A program made the position numbers and the translations under genes. Shown here one piece after another: positions 1-7,024 of a stretch of 64,000 bases of DNA. Positions within the stretch are counted from its first letter, which is position 1; each line of letters begins with the position of its first letter. The notes beneath the pieces were generated by a model. It was not told the origin of the DNA. It searched no databases and saw nothing but the letters and a program-made list of their open reading frames with translations. Location of the stretch: NCBI GenBank assembly GCA_965249215.1, contig CBDFLN010000002.1:930001-994000 (forward strand), read 5' to 3'. This stretch comes from G963667675 sp965249215. Its GTDB lineage: Bacteria; Chloroflexota; Dehalococcoidia; Lucifugimonadales; UBA3495.

Positions 1-404
1 ACGCCGACGGTGTTTTGAATAAGCCTGTTGCGACTCCTGGTCAACTGGGACACCGGGATGGGGCACAAGTCCGGCGCATCGTTGCCGTCCCCGGGCTTAA
101 CGGTATCGGTGTTAAAGACCACGCGGCTGCCGGGACCCATGAGGCGCTGGTGGCGGTCCATGGTGTCCTGGTTCAGGCAGAAGAGCAGGTCGAGCTTGTC
201 GCCGTGGGTGGCGATGGGGGCGTCGCAGACGCGCATGGTCAGGAATATGTGCCCGCCGCGAATGATGGACTGGTAGGCGTTGTAGGTGTTGAGGTGGAGC
301 CCGCGCCTGACGAAAATACGGGCCAGCACGTCGCCGGGGGTTGCGATCCCCTGGCCCGCCTCTCCCCCGATGGCCATGGAAAAATCGAAGGTCCCGGAAG
401 CCAT
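1..404 (-). CDS. korA: 2-oxoacid:ferredoxin oxidoreductase subunit alpha, N-terminal part (cut by window edge)
   Basis: This is the first 134 codons of a reverse-strand gene that runs off the left edge. It reads MASGTFDFSMAIGGEAGQGI and continues with no stop to base 1. The GGEAGQG motif followed by RRGLHLNTYNAYQSIIRGGH is typical of the gamma domain at the N terminus of KorA-type alpha subunits of 2-oxoglutarate or 2-ketoacid:ferredoxin oxidoreductases. These enzymes oxidatively decarboxylate a 2-oxoacid to its acyl-CoA and reduce ferredoxin. The start is supported by AAAGGAGG about 6 nt upstream of the ATG (bases 411-418). lpdA lies upstream in the same direction. The beta subunit, if linked, would be outside the window. 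The exact substrate cannot be judged from this fragment. Confidence 0.85.
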   Translation of the reverse strand, partial: MASGTFDFSMAIGGEAGQGIATPGDVLARIFVRRGLHLNTYNAYQSIIRGGHIFLTMRVCDAPIATHGDKLDLLFCLNQDTMDRHQRLMGPGSRVVFNTDTVKPGDGNDAPDLCPIPVSQLTRSRNRLIQNTVG

Positions 405-776
405 AGAGTCCCTCCTTTGGTTCAGCGGGGAAACCAGTCCTGTTTCAAGATTCCGCCGCTGCGGAGCTCCCCGGCTTTACTTCAGGCTGAGCGTCGCCAG
501 GCTGTGGATTTCCTAAGACCGCCGCTTGCGGCCCGATAGGACTCTTATTCCAGTTTACCACCCCAGACAGTGCCGGGATAGACGAGGGAGGGGTTGGTAT
601 AGCTGCTTTTGGGAGGGCGCTGGCGGGCGGGGTGGTCTATGCTGGTCTGATGGGGTGCGACACAATTGCTTGCTGCGCCCGCATCGGGGTAGGGGCGAAA
701 AATCTTTCGCCCTGTCTTTCGCCCCTACAGAACAGGGTGTTCTCCTATGGCGTTCTCAAAATCCACGGGCCCGGGT
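405..776. other. lpdA-korA spacer with a palindromic repeat
   Basis: This 372-bp spacer between lpdA and the korA fragment has no convincing gene. It contains the korA ribosome-binding site at its left end and a hairpin-forming repeat at 689-728. I see no strong promoter for korA. Confidence 0.5.
689..728. repeat. palindromic repeat, GTAGGGGCGAA family, copy 1
   Basis: The arms GTAGGGGCGAAA and TTTCGCCCCTAC are inverted around an imperfect inner part. A tighter copy with a 4-nt loop occurs at 9629-9654, so this is a dispersed intergenic repeat and not a one-off terminator. No T-tract follows. Confidence 0.6.
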
Positions 777-2165
777 CTACATGTGCAGCACGCGCCCCTG
801 GGCGGAGAGCGCCGCCTCCTTCAACATCTCGGATAGCGATGGGTGGGGGTGCACCGCCCATCCCAACTCCAACGTCGTCCCTTCCAAAAGCCTGGTCATG
901 GCCAGCTCGCCCAGCAGCTCGGTAACCTCCGGGCCGATCATGTGGCCGCCCAATAGCTCCCCGGTCTGGTCATCCGTCACCAGCTTGACGATGCCTTCCG
1001 ACTCGCCCATGGCCAGGGCCTTGCCGTTGGCCTGGACGTTGAAGGTCCCCACATTGACCCCGTGTCCACGCTCCCTGGCCTGGGTTTCGGTCAACCCGAA
1101 ACTGCCTACCTGGGGCTGGCAGTAGGTGGCCCTGGGCATCATGGCATAGTCCAAGGGCTGGGTTTCCAACCCCGCTATGCGTTCGGCCGCCAGGACGCCC
1201 TGGGCCGATGCTGCGTGGGCCAGGGGCAGCTTGCCCGTCACGTCGCCGATGGCATAGACCCCCGCCGCCCCGGTTTCCATGTTGTCGTCCACCGGGATGC
1301 AGCCATCTTTCGTCGAGATTCCCAGCGCTTCCAGGCCCAGGTCTTCCACGTTGCCCTGGACGCCGCAGGCCACCAGGACTTTTTCGCACTCCAAAGCAGT
1401 CGCCTGCCCGTCCTTGTCCACCTTGACCGTCAGGCCGCCCGCCCCGCTTTCGACCCCCGTGACGCCCGCGCCGGTCACTACGTCGATGCCCTGCCGGGAG
1501 AAGCTGCGCTCCAGCAGCCGGCTGATGTCCTCGTCCTCGTTGGGGACCAGCCGGGGCAGGAGCTCCACCACGGTGACGTCGACGCCGTAGGTGCGGTAGA
1601 GATAGGCGAACTCCACGCCAATCGAACCCCCGCCCACGATCACTATCGAAGACGGCAGTTGCTCCAGGGTGATGGCCTCCCTGCTGGTGATTATGTTAAC
1701 TCCTTCGACTGGCAAGGCAGGCAGCGTCCGGGGCCGGGCGCCGGTGGCTATGATGATGTTGCGCGCCTGGAGTTCACGTCCCTCCGGGGATACCTGGACT
1801 GTGCCGTTCCCCAGCAGCCTGCCCCGGCCCTGTATGTGCTCGACCTTGTTCTTGCGGAGCAGGTAGCCGACGCCCCGGGTGTTGCGGGCGACCACCTTCC
1901 TGCTGCGTTTGACGGCCACCGAGTAATCGGCGTGGAAGTTGTCGAACCGAAACCCGAACTCGTCGGCCCGGTGCAGGTAGGAAAGAATTTCGGCGTTTTT
2001 AAGCAGCGCCTTGCTGGGGATGCACCCCCAGTTAAGGCACACCCCTCCCAGGGCCTCTTCCTCGATAACGACAGCCTTCAGCCCCAGCTGGGCGGCGCGT
2101 ATCGCCGCGACATACCCGCCGGGGCCTGCGCCGATTACTGCTAGGTCGTAGGTTGGGGTTGTCAT
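777..2165 (-). CDS. lpdA: dihydrolipoyl dehydrogenase (E3)
   Basis: A 462-residue FAD-dependent pyridine nucleotide-disulfide oxidoreductase that reoxidises dihydrolipoyl groups of 2-oxoacid dehydrogenase or glycine cleavage complexes with NAD+. The FAD Rossmann motif GAGPGG is at about residues 12-17. The redox-active disulfide is GGVCLNWGCIPSK (C43, C48). A second GGGSIGVEF nucleotide motif is near residue 180, and the C-terminal HPHPSLSE motif supplies the catalytic His/Glu pair (H441, E446). Length and motif order match bacterial E3. The nearest same-direction genes are the Septu-like pair upstream and korA downstream. No E1/E2 genes are visible, so its partner complex is unknown. Confidence 0.95.
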   Translation of the reverse strand: MTTPTYDLAVIGAGPGGYVAAIRAAQLGLKAVVIEEEALGGVCLNWGCIPSKALLKNAEILSYLHRADEFGFRFDNFHADYSVAVKRSRKVVARNTRGVGYLLRKNKVEHIQGRGRLLGNGTVQVSPEGRELQARNIIIATGARPRTLPALPVEGVNIITSREAITLEQLPSSIVIVGGGSIGVEFAYLYRTYGVDVTVVELLPRLVPNEDEDISRLLERSFSRQGIDVVTGAGVTGVESGAGGLTVKVDKDGQATALECEKVLVACGVQGNVEDLGLEALGISTKDGCIPVDDNMETGAAGVYAIGDVTGKLPLAHAASAQGVLAAERIAGLETQPLDYAMMPRATYCQPQVGSFGLTETQARERGHGVNVGTFNVQANGKALAMGESEGIVKLVTDDQTGELLGGHMIGPEVTELLGELAMTRLLEGTTLELGWAVHPHPSLSEMLKEAALSAQGRVLHM

Positions 2166-2227
2166 GGTGGCTTAGCCTGCGTTGTCCATGCCCTTCATTC
2201 GCGCCTGTTTTCCCTGGGAGCCGGTTG

Positions 2228-2890
2228 CTAGACGTGACCGCCCTGGCGCAATTGTTCTACAACAACGAGTGTCGTTCCAGAGTAAGGAACTCTCCCAGTC
2301 ATTAGTTCGATGAACGCCTGCCGCTCGGAAACCGGAAGCTCCAATAGGTCGTGGCTAAACTTCCACGTCCACCGCTGCCGATAGTACATCACATCCAGCC
2401 GGTTTAATCCCAAGTCGCGGATGGTATCAGAGGCTCTACGCCGAGCGGCTCCGGAAAGCCCATATTGGGGAGCAATGTACCCTGTATCGGCATCATAATC
2501 GAAATATTGTTCCGGGCGCTCCGCAACATCGACAGCGCAAGGGTCTACGTACCCGGTATCCGGCCATTTGTCCTGCTTGTTTTCGGCGTTGCACGCATAG
2601 CAACTGAAAACCCAATTGGACCATTCGTAAGACAGGCCGGGAAACCTGCTTAAGGGACGGAAGTGGTCCACAGTGGGAGCGCGCCCTCCGTGCTCACCAT
2701 CGCACAGCCGCTCGCAGTACCAGCAGATATCACCGGTCCGTCTGCCGATATCTGCCCGGAACTCCCGCCAGCGGGAATCAGTAGGCCTCCCGCCAACGCC
2801 GCCTTGAAAATAATCGACCCAACCCTGGGCGAACTTCCCCGCATATTCGGCAACCCCGGTGGGTTCCGGCCCTCGGTTGACCCAACGCAA
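2228..2890 (-). CDS. ptuB: HNH endonuclease, PtuB-like (Septu)
   Basis: A 220-residue protein with an HNH/zinc-finger nuclease core at about residues 56-110: CWYCERLC, then the catalytic-type VDHFRP, then CYACNAENK. The paired CxxC motifs and the DH residue are characteristic of HNH nucleases. It starts at a TTG 5 bp after the stop of the upstream ATPase gene, so the two are almost certainly cotranscribed. An ATPase followed by an HNH protein of this size is the gene order of the Septu anti-phage system (PtuA-PtuB), where the ATPase is thought to sense infection and the nuclease to degrade nucleic acid. The Septu assignment rests on architecture and motifs only. An HNH partner of another ATPase system is the alternative. 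Confidence 0.75.
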   Translation of the reverse strand: MRWVNRGPEPTGVAEYAGKFAQGWVDYFQGGVGGRPTDSRWREFRADIGRRTGDICWYCERLCDGEHGGRAPTVDHFRPLSRFPGLSYEWSNWVFSCYACNAENKQDKWPDTGYVDPCAVDVAERPEQYFDYDADTGYIAPQYGLSGAARRRASDTIRDLGLNRLDVMYYRQRWTWKFSHDLLELPVSERQAFIELMTGRVPYSGTTLVVVEQLRQGGHV

Positions 2891-2895
2891 TCCGG

Positions 2896-4206
2896 CTACT
2901 CTGTATCTTGGGTCAACTCGGATTGCCGGTTACGCAGAAATTCCTGCATCAAGTCCGCGTAGTGTTCCCGCTCTACTTCCAATGGGCCGCCCTTGGCCAG
3001 CAAGTCCTTATTTATCTGGCGGCGCAGCCCGTTTAATTCGGACTCTTCCTCGGAAGTCAACGTGTCCTTTTCACGAAGCTGCCGCAGCTGGTTGACCCGG
3101 TCAACCGTAAGCTGGTCCGTCGGCTCGTCCACATCCATCATCGTCCTCAGGATTTCATCTGCGGTCCAGCCAATCACGTCCTCCGTATTAGTGGTGGCGC
3201 TAACTGACCCGTGTTCGTCTCGCTTCAGCAGGTGCACCTGTCCGGCTTTGAGACCAGCCACTACGAAGGGGGAATGGGTTGTGGCGAATATCTGCAGCTT
3301 CGGGAAATGCTTTAGCAACGCCGGAATAACCCGTCTCTGCCAGGTGGGGTGCAGGTGGTTTTCTATCTCGTCTATCAGCAACACCGCCGGTTTGTTTTCC
3401 CAACCTTCAACCCAACGATAGTGATTCACCATTTTTAGAGCTAGGGCCCAGACCCATAAAAGGGTGCCTTGGGTCCCAGAGCTCAGGGCGCCTGCGTACA
3501 ACGGCTCACCCAGAATATCATCGGTAGTCCCGATGCCCATAGAATAGTGGACAATCCTTCCTGTATCAGATATTTCGTGGTCGTCGTCAAGCTCTATGTA
3601 AGAATGCGGTACGTCGTCGTGTATTACCTCAGGACAGATCGATCTGGAGCAAGAATAACCCAGATGCAAAGCTTTTCTCAGCTGGCGCTGCTGGTCACTG
3701 TTTACTGTCCTTCTTTCGCGAAGCCAATCTATCGCCAATTCCACATATTGGCCGTAGAAGATGCCGGAACCGGTATCAAAAGCGTCTTTGAGTGGAGCTT
3801 CGCTCTCCAAAGCATCATCTTTGTCTATGGTTTGGTTAACAATGTCCATCCCAGGGAGGTTGACCCTAGTCGCCGGTAGGTATAGGAGAGGCACGGCATC
3901 CCATTCGGTATCTATGTTGCCGTCAATGTCTCGCGGCCAATCATCGCTTAATTCTATATAAAGACTCATACCATTGTGCATATCGTGGGCATTCTCTGTG
4001 TGGCGCCAGAAAAGCAAATCAGAAGACTCGGCGCTAATCTCCACCGCCCGGTGGATTTCGCCAGAATACGCACTCTGGACTGCCCGCAAGATGGTGCTCT
4101 TACCAGATGCGTTGGGGCCGATGAGCAGGTTCACACGTTCATCACAATCGAAACGAACCCCATTTAGAAGCGGGGGTTGGCGGATTCCTATCCACGTTAT
4201 GTGCAC
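2896..4206 (-). CDS. ptuA: AAA/ABC-type ATPase, PtuA-like (Septu)
   Basis: A 436-residue SMC/RecF-like ATPase without a long coiled coil. It shows Walker A GPNASGKST at about residues 29-37, an ABC signature-like LSSGTQGTLLW near 242, Walker B VLLIDEIENHLHP near 275, and an ATTHSPFVV switch-histidine segment near 310. This is the AAA_21/OLD-like ATPase layout found in Septu PtuA and in retron-linked PtuA. The start is GTG. The HNH gene follows 5 bp downstream. No reverse transcriptase or retron RNA is apparent nearby, so a stand-alone Septu is more likely than a retron effector. The upstream flank holds an inverted repeat pair, suggesting a mobile or shuffled locus. Confidence 0.78.
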   Translation of the reverse strand: MHITWIGIRQPPLLNGVRFDCDERVNLLIGPNASGKSTILRAVQSAYSGEIHRAVEISAESSDLLFWRHTENAHDMHNGMSLYIELSDDWPRDIDGNIDTEWDAVPLLYLPATRVNLPGMDIVNQTIDKDDALESEAPLKDAFDTGSGIFYGQYVELAIDWLRERRTVNSDQQRQLRKALHLGYSCSRSICPEVIHDDVPHSYIELDDDHEISDTGRIVHYSMGIGTTDDILGEPLYAGALSSGTQGTLLWVWALALKMVNHYRWVEGWENKPAVLLIDEIENHLHPTWQRRVIPALLKHFPKLQIFATTHSPFVVAGLKAGQVHLLKRDEHGSVSATTNTEDVIGWTADEILRTMMDVDEPTDQLTVDRVNQLRQLREKDTLTSEEESELNGLRRQINKDLLAKGGPLEVEREHYADLMQEFLRNRQSELTQDTE

Positions 4207-4331
4207 AGCTAAGGCTCCGTTGCAGCCGGGCTAGTCATCTCGGTCGATAACGCCAGACCCATCAAGTATACCAACTTTGCCCCGAGCGGCTCAAAGAACT
4301 GCTTTCCCAACTTGTCACCCCGATTTACCTT

Positions 4332-4449
4332 GTCATCCCGAACGGAGTGAGGGGTCTAAAACGTATCGTAACAGCCAAGCCTGAGCTTGCCGACTCGCCA
4401 GTGTCAGCCCCGCCAAGAATTTTAGATTCCTCGCTGCGCTCGGAATGAC
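4332..4449. repeat. inverted pair of a dispersed 30-bp repeat
   Basis: Arm 1 (4332-4361) and arm 2 (4420-4449) are imperfect reverse complements, built on GTCATTCCGAGCG...GAGGAATCTAAAA-type sequence with a 58-bp spacer. A related copy lies at about 8965-8994 and weaker relatives at 9093-9123 and 61691-61710. This resembles a common class of bacterial intergenic repeat, with no evident coding role. Confidence 0.6.
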
Positions 4450-4536
4450 GGGGTAGTTGCTTCTAACGGTGTTTGCGCCTCCGAGCTATTCATTTTATCA
4501 GGTTAGGTTGCGCCTGCCCCCGCCCCGCTGCCCCAA

Positions 4537-4565
4537 TTGTAGGCAGGCCGCCATTCTGCTATGAT
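4537..4565 (+). promoter_or_regulatory. putative sigma-70-type promoter of tatA
   Basis: TTGTAG, a 17-bp spacer, then TATGAT lies about 40 nt upstream of the tatA start. The -10 matches 5 of 6 and the -35 is weak. Confidence 0.4.
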
Positions 4566-4604
4566 GGCTCCACTATCACGCGTTGGTTTAGATAGAGGGC
4601 CGAG

Positions 4605-4817
4605 ATGAGAGTAGGGCCGTTTGGCTTACCCGAGCTACTGATTATATTGTTCATTATTATGTTGATTTTCGGCGCACGGAAGTTGCCGGAAATCGGCTCC
4701 TCGCTGGGCAAGGGCATCAGGACCTTTAAGAGCGCCGTCACCGGCGAGGACGAGAAGCCCGGGGAAGACCAACAACAGGCGGGGAACTCCGCGGGCGACG
4801 ACGCGAAGCAGCCCTAG
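4605..4817 (+). CDS. tatA: Sec-independent protein translocase TatA
   Basis: A 70-residue protein with one N-terminal membrane helix (about residues 9-23), the FGARKLPEIGSSLGKGIRTFK hinge and amphipathic helix typical of TatA/E, and an acidic hydrophilic tail rich in E, D and Q. TatA oligomerises at the membrane to translocate folded proteins carrying twin-arginine signals. It stands alone, with its own putative promoter and a strong terminator, whereas tatB and tatC lie about 1.2 kb downstream on the opposite strand. The invariant FG pair before the amphipathic helix is present. Confidence 0.93.
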   Translation: MRVGPFGLPELLIILFIIMLIFGARKLPEIGSSLGKGIRTFKSAVTGEDEKPGEDQQQAGNSAGDDAKQP

Positions 4818-4846
4818 CCCGCCAGCCTCCCGCAGTCTAGAGACTG

Positions 4847-4877
4847 AAGACCGGCCGTTTTGGCCGGTCTTTCTTTT
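4847..4877 (+). terminator. intrinsic terminator of tatA
   Basis: A 10-bp stem AAGACCGGCC/GGCCGGTCTT with a GTTTT loop, running into TTTCTTTT, starts 30 nt after the tatA stop. Confidence 0.9.
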
Positions 4878-5227
4878 GGCGTCGCGGTTGCTTCGCTGAG
4901 ATTCCCGCTCGGGCGCGGGAATTGTATGTGTTAGCTAATTCATTGACAAACCGTCATTCCCTCCTCCCAGCCGCCATTTCCTTTCCTCCTTAAGGAAAGT
5001 GTTGCCTATGTTCATGGATAATCTGTTACCAGTCTCCCCGGTTTGTACCAAACCTGACCTCTCCCCCTTACGAAGGGGGAGATTTAGAGGGGGTCATAAT
5101 CTCGCCCCCACCACTGACACTTGCCCCTTGCCCAGCCTCCCAGGCTCCCCTTATCATGGATGCAGGTCAGGTTCCTGCCATATCGCCGGACCCAATCAAG
5201 ACCAGCCACTGAGGCCCGTAACGTGTC
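4878..5227. other. repeat-bearing spacer
   Basis: No gene is visible. It holds a hairpin of CTCCCCCTTACGAAGGGGGAG type at about 5060-5080. The block that follows, around CCACTGACACTTGCCCCTTG (about 5108-5140), is echoed at about 9271-9345 in the other large spacer, so the two spacers share a composite repeat. Confidence 0.5.
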
Positions 5228-5710
5228 GTGACCAAACGCCACCCCAGCCCCGAATCCTCCAACCCTCCCCCGCCTGCTGCCGATGCCCCAAAATGGGACG
5301 GAATGGTACAGAATGGTACAGAATTCGAAAATTCCGCCCTTTCCTCCCGCCGTTCCAGCCCCGAATCCTCCAACCCTCCCCCGCCTGCTGCCGACGCCCC
5401 AAAATGGAACGGAATGGTACAAAATGGTACAGAATTCGAAAAATCCGGCCTTCCCTCCCGCCGGCAGCAAGCTCTGCCCATCATCACCGCTGCTCCCACC
5501 CTGGCTCAAGCCGCACGCTCCTCCGGCATAGGACAAGGCACACCCTACCGTTGGCTCCAAGACCGCCGCTTCCGCCATGAACTGACCCGCCTCCGCCCGA
5601 ACACAGCCGACCTCGCCCGCTATGAACTCCGGGGGCTTATGCTCCGCTGTTTGGATATGTCAACGAATTACCCGACACTTACAGGAATGACAGTTGGGGG
5701 GGCGGAATGA
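5228..5710 (+). CDS. small HTH protein (phBC6A51/terminase-small-subunit-like) with duplicated N terminus, probably truncated
   Basis: An open frame of 160 codons from a GTG. Residues 7-43 and 44-80 are near-identical copies of a 37-residue segment (SPESSNPPPPAADAPKW then GMVQNGTEFE), produced by a 111-bp in-frame tandem duplication (5246-5356, 5357-5467). Residues about 92-120, TLAQAARSSGIGQGTPYRWL followed by a basic helix, read as a helix-turn-helix of the type found in phBC6A51-like proteins that resemble phage terminase small subunits or transposase HTHs. After ELRGLMLRCLDM the sequence loses similarity and runs into intergenic repeat. It may therefore be a truncated relic. Function is unknown. 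Confidence 0.5.
   Translation: MTKRHPSPESSNPPPPAADAPKWDGMVQNGTEFENSALSSRRSSPESSNPPPPAADAPKWNGMVQNGTEFEKSGLPSRRQQALPIITAAPTLAQAARSSGIGQGTPYRWLQDRRFRHELTRLRPNTADLARYELRGLMLRCLDMSTNYPTLTGMTVGGAE
5246..5467 (+). repeat. 111-bp in-frame tandem duplication
   Basis: Two adjacent 111-bp units differ at only a handful of positions (for example GATGCC/GACGCC, GGGACGG/GGAACGG). The unit length is a multiple of three, so the reading frame is kept. Confidence 0.9.
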
Positions 5711-6001
5711 CAAGTTGGGGTCGGGAATGACTGGTGACGAGATAGGTGTGACGGATGTGCGGGGTTCCCGTTCGTTTCCTTCGACAAGGTCTGGTCGAAC
5801 GGGGGGCTGGCTGCGGGCGAGAAAGCGGGAAACCCTTGCTCAGGACGAACGAGGGGCGGATTACAGGCGAGAAAGCGAGGAACCGTTGCTCAGGACGAAC
5901 GGGGGTGGGACGGATTACAGGCGGCAAAACGGGGGTGGGGCGGGTTACAGGCGAGAAAGCGGGGGAGGACGGGTCACGGTGGCGCCAGGCCGTAGGCGGA
6001 C
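5711..6001. repeat. degenerate tandem repeats between the HTH gene and tatC
   Basis: The spacer holds about two and a half copies of a unit of roughly 50-55 bp (about 5817-5970). Each copy carries GCTCAGGACGAACG, then GGATTACAGGCG, then GAGAAAGCG. A related TTCGACAAGGTCTGGTCGAA element sits at about 5780. No gene is seen. Confidence 0.6.
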
Positions 6002-6766
6002 TCAGTCGGAGTGGGGCACGGGGGTAATGGCCTCGCTGGAGTCCCGGCCCCGGCTTCCCACTCGCACCAGCAGAATGCCCAATTCGTATAGGGCTATCAA
6101 TGGGGCGGCGACGAGCGACTGGTTCACCGGGTCGAAGGTGGGGGTGATGATGGCGGCCAGGATGAAGGCAATCACAAACCAGAAACGCCGGAACCGGGTA
6201 AGTTTGCGCACGTTGACTATTCCCAGCAGGGCAAGCAGGTACATCACCAGCGGCGTCTCGAAGGCCAGCCCCATCCAGAACAGCAGCCTGACCATCAAGT
6301 TGACGATGTTGCTGATCTTTATCATCGGCACGGCCACGTCGTCGCCGAAGGTCAGCAGGAAGTGGAGGGCCGGAGGGGTCAACACGAAGTAGCCGAAGGC
6401 CAATCCGGCGGCAAAAGCCAGCAACGCCCCCGGCAGAAAGGCCAGGAGGTAACGCCTCTCCTTGGGGGTGAGTCCCGGCGCAACGAACATGACAACCTGG
6501 TAAAGGACTATGGGAAAGGCGATGATGAAACCGGCAACAAGGGACACCTTGATGCTGGTGGTAAGCAACTCGGTGACCTCGGTGAAAATCAGCTGGCCGC
6601 CGGCGCCGGCCTGTAGGTCTCGGGCCGGGCGGACTAATACGTCGATGATCTGCCGGAAGAAGGCCCAGGAAACCGCGCTGCCGGCCAGGAGCGCCAGCAC
6701 CGAGATAATCACCCGCCGTCGAAGCTCGGCCAGGTGCTGGAGGATAGTCAGCTCGCGCTCACTCAT
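6002..6766 (-). CDS. tatC: Sec-independent protein translocase TatC
   Basis: A 254-residue polytopic membrane protein with the TatC hallmarks: an N-terminal HLAELRRRVI motif (about residues 11-20), followed by six hydrophobic segments and the PTFDPVNQS-type loop before the last helices. TatC, with TatB, recognises twin-arginine signal peptides. It overlaps the end of tatB by 8 bp, indicating translational coupling. The C-terminal tail is short and hydrophilic. Length is normal for the family. Confidence 0.95.
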   Translation of the reverse strand: MSERELTILQHLAELRRRVIISVLALLAGSAVSWAFFRQIIDVLVRPARDLQAGAGGQLIFTEVTELLTTSIKVSLVAGFIIAFPIVLYQVVMFVAPGLTPKERRYLLAFLPGALLAFAAGLAFGYFVLTPPALHFLLTFGDDVAVPMIKISNIVNLMVRLLFWMGLAFETPLVMYLLALLGIVNVRKLTRFRRFWFVIAFILAAIITPTFDPVNQSLVAAPLIALYELGILLVRVGSRGRDSSEAITPVPHSD

Positions 6767-7019
6767 CTCCGGCCTTGGGAGTCGGCTTGTTGTCTGGTCC
6801 GGGATCTTGACCAGGTCCTTGACCGGACGCGGGCGGGTCCCGCCGCTGCTGCTCGGTTTCTTCCTCCAAGCTGGCCGCCGCCGCCACGTCGTTGAAGGTG
6901 CGACGCATGGTGCTCAAGAACTTCCCTGCCGACCGGGCCGTGGAAATGGACCGGCTGGGGCCCAGCACGAGAAAAGCGACCAGGAAGATGACCAGGATCT
7001 CCAGGAGTCCCACGCCCAT
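6759..7019 (-). CDS. tatB: Sec-independent protein translocase TatB (TatA/B family)
   Basis: I place the start at the ATG at 7019, giving 86 residues beginning MGVGLLEILVIFLVAFLVLG, a single membrane helix. An amphipathic helix and a Pro/Gln/Glu-rich tail follow. The frame is open farther upstream, but that part overlaps the preceding gene and has no membrane-protein character. The start sits 5 bp after the stop of the methyltransferase-Maf gene, with GGAGGGG about 16 nt upstream. Gene order directly before tatC suggests TatB, although TatA and TatB are hard to tell apart by sequence. Confidence 0.82.
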   Translation of the reverse strand: MGVGLLEILVIFLVAFLVLGPSRSISTARSAGKFLSTMRRTFNDVAAAASLEEETEQQRRDPPASGQGPGQDPGPDNKPTPKAGDE

Positions 7020-7024
7020 AAAGT

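Larger units (their letters stand above)
4207..4604. other. spacer between ptuA and tatA
   Basis: About 400 bp with no gene. It contains a diverged inverted repeat pair (4332-4361 and 4420-4449) and a plausible tatA promoter (4537-4565). The motif CAGGTTAGGTTG at about 4500 resembles the repeat near 61802 but is incomplete. Confidence 0.5.

Noticed and set aside
1062..2144. A 360-codon open frame opposite lpdA.
   Set aside because: It lies antisense to a gene with full E3 motifs and its translation has no recognisable family; it is a GC-rich shadow frame.
2228..4604. A retron associated with the PtuAB-like pair.
   Set aside because: No reverse transcriptase or msr-msd-like RNA is seen in the flanks.
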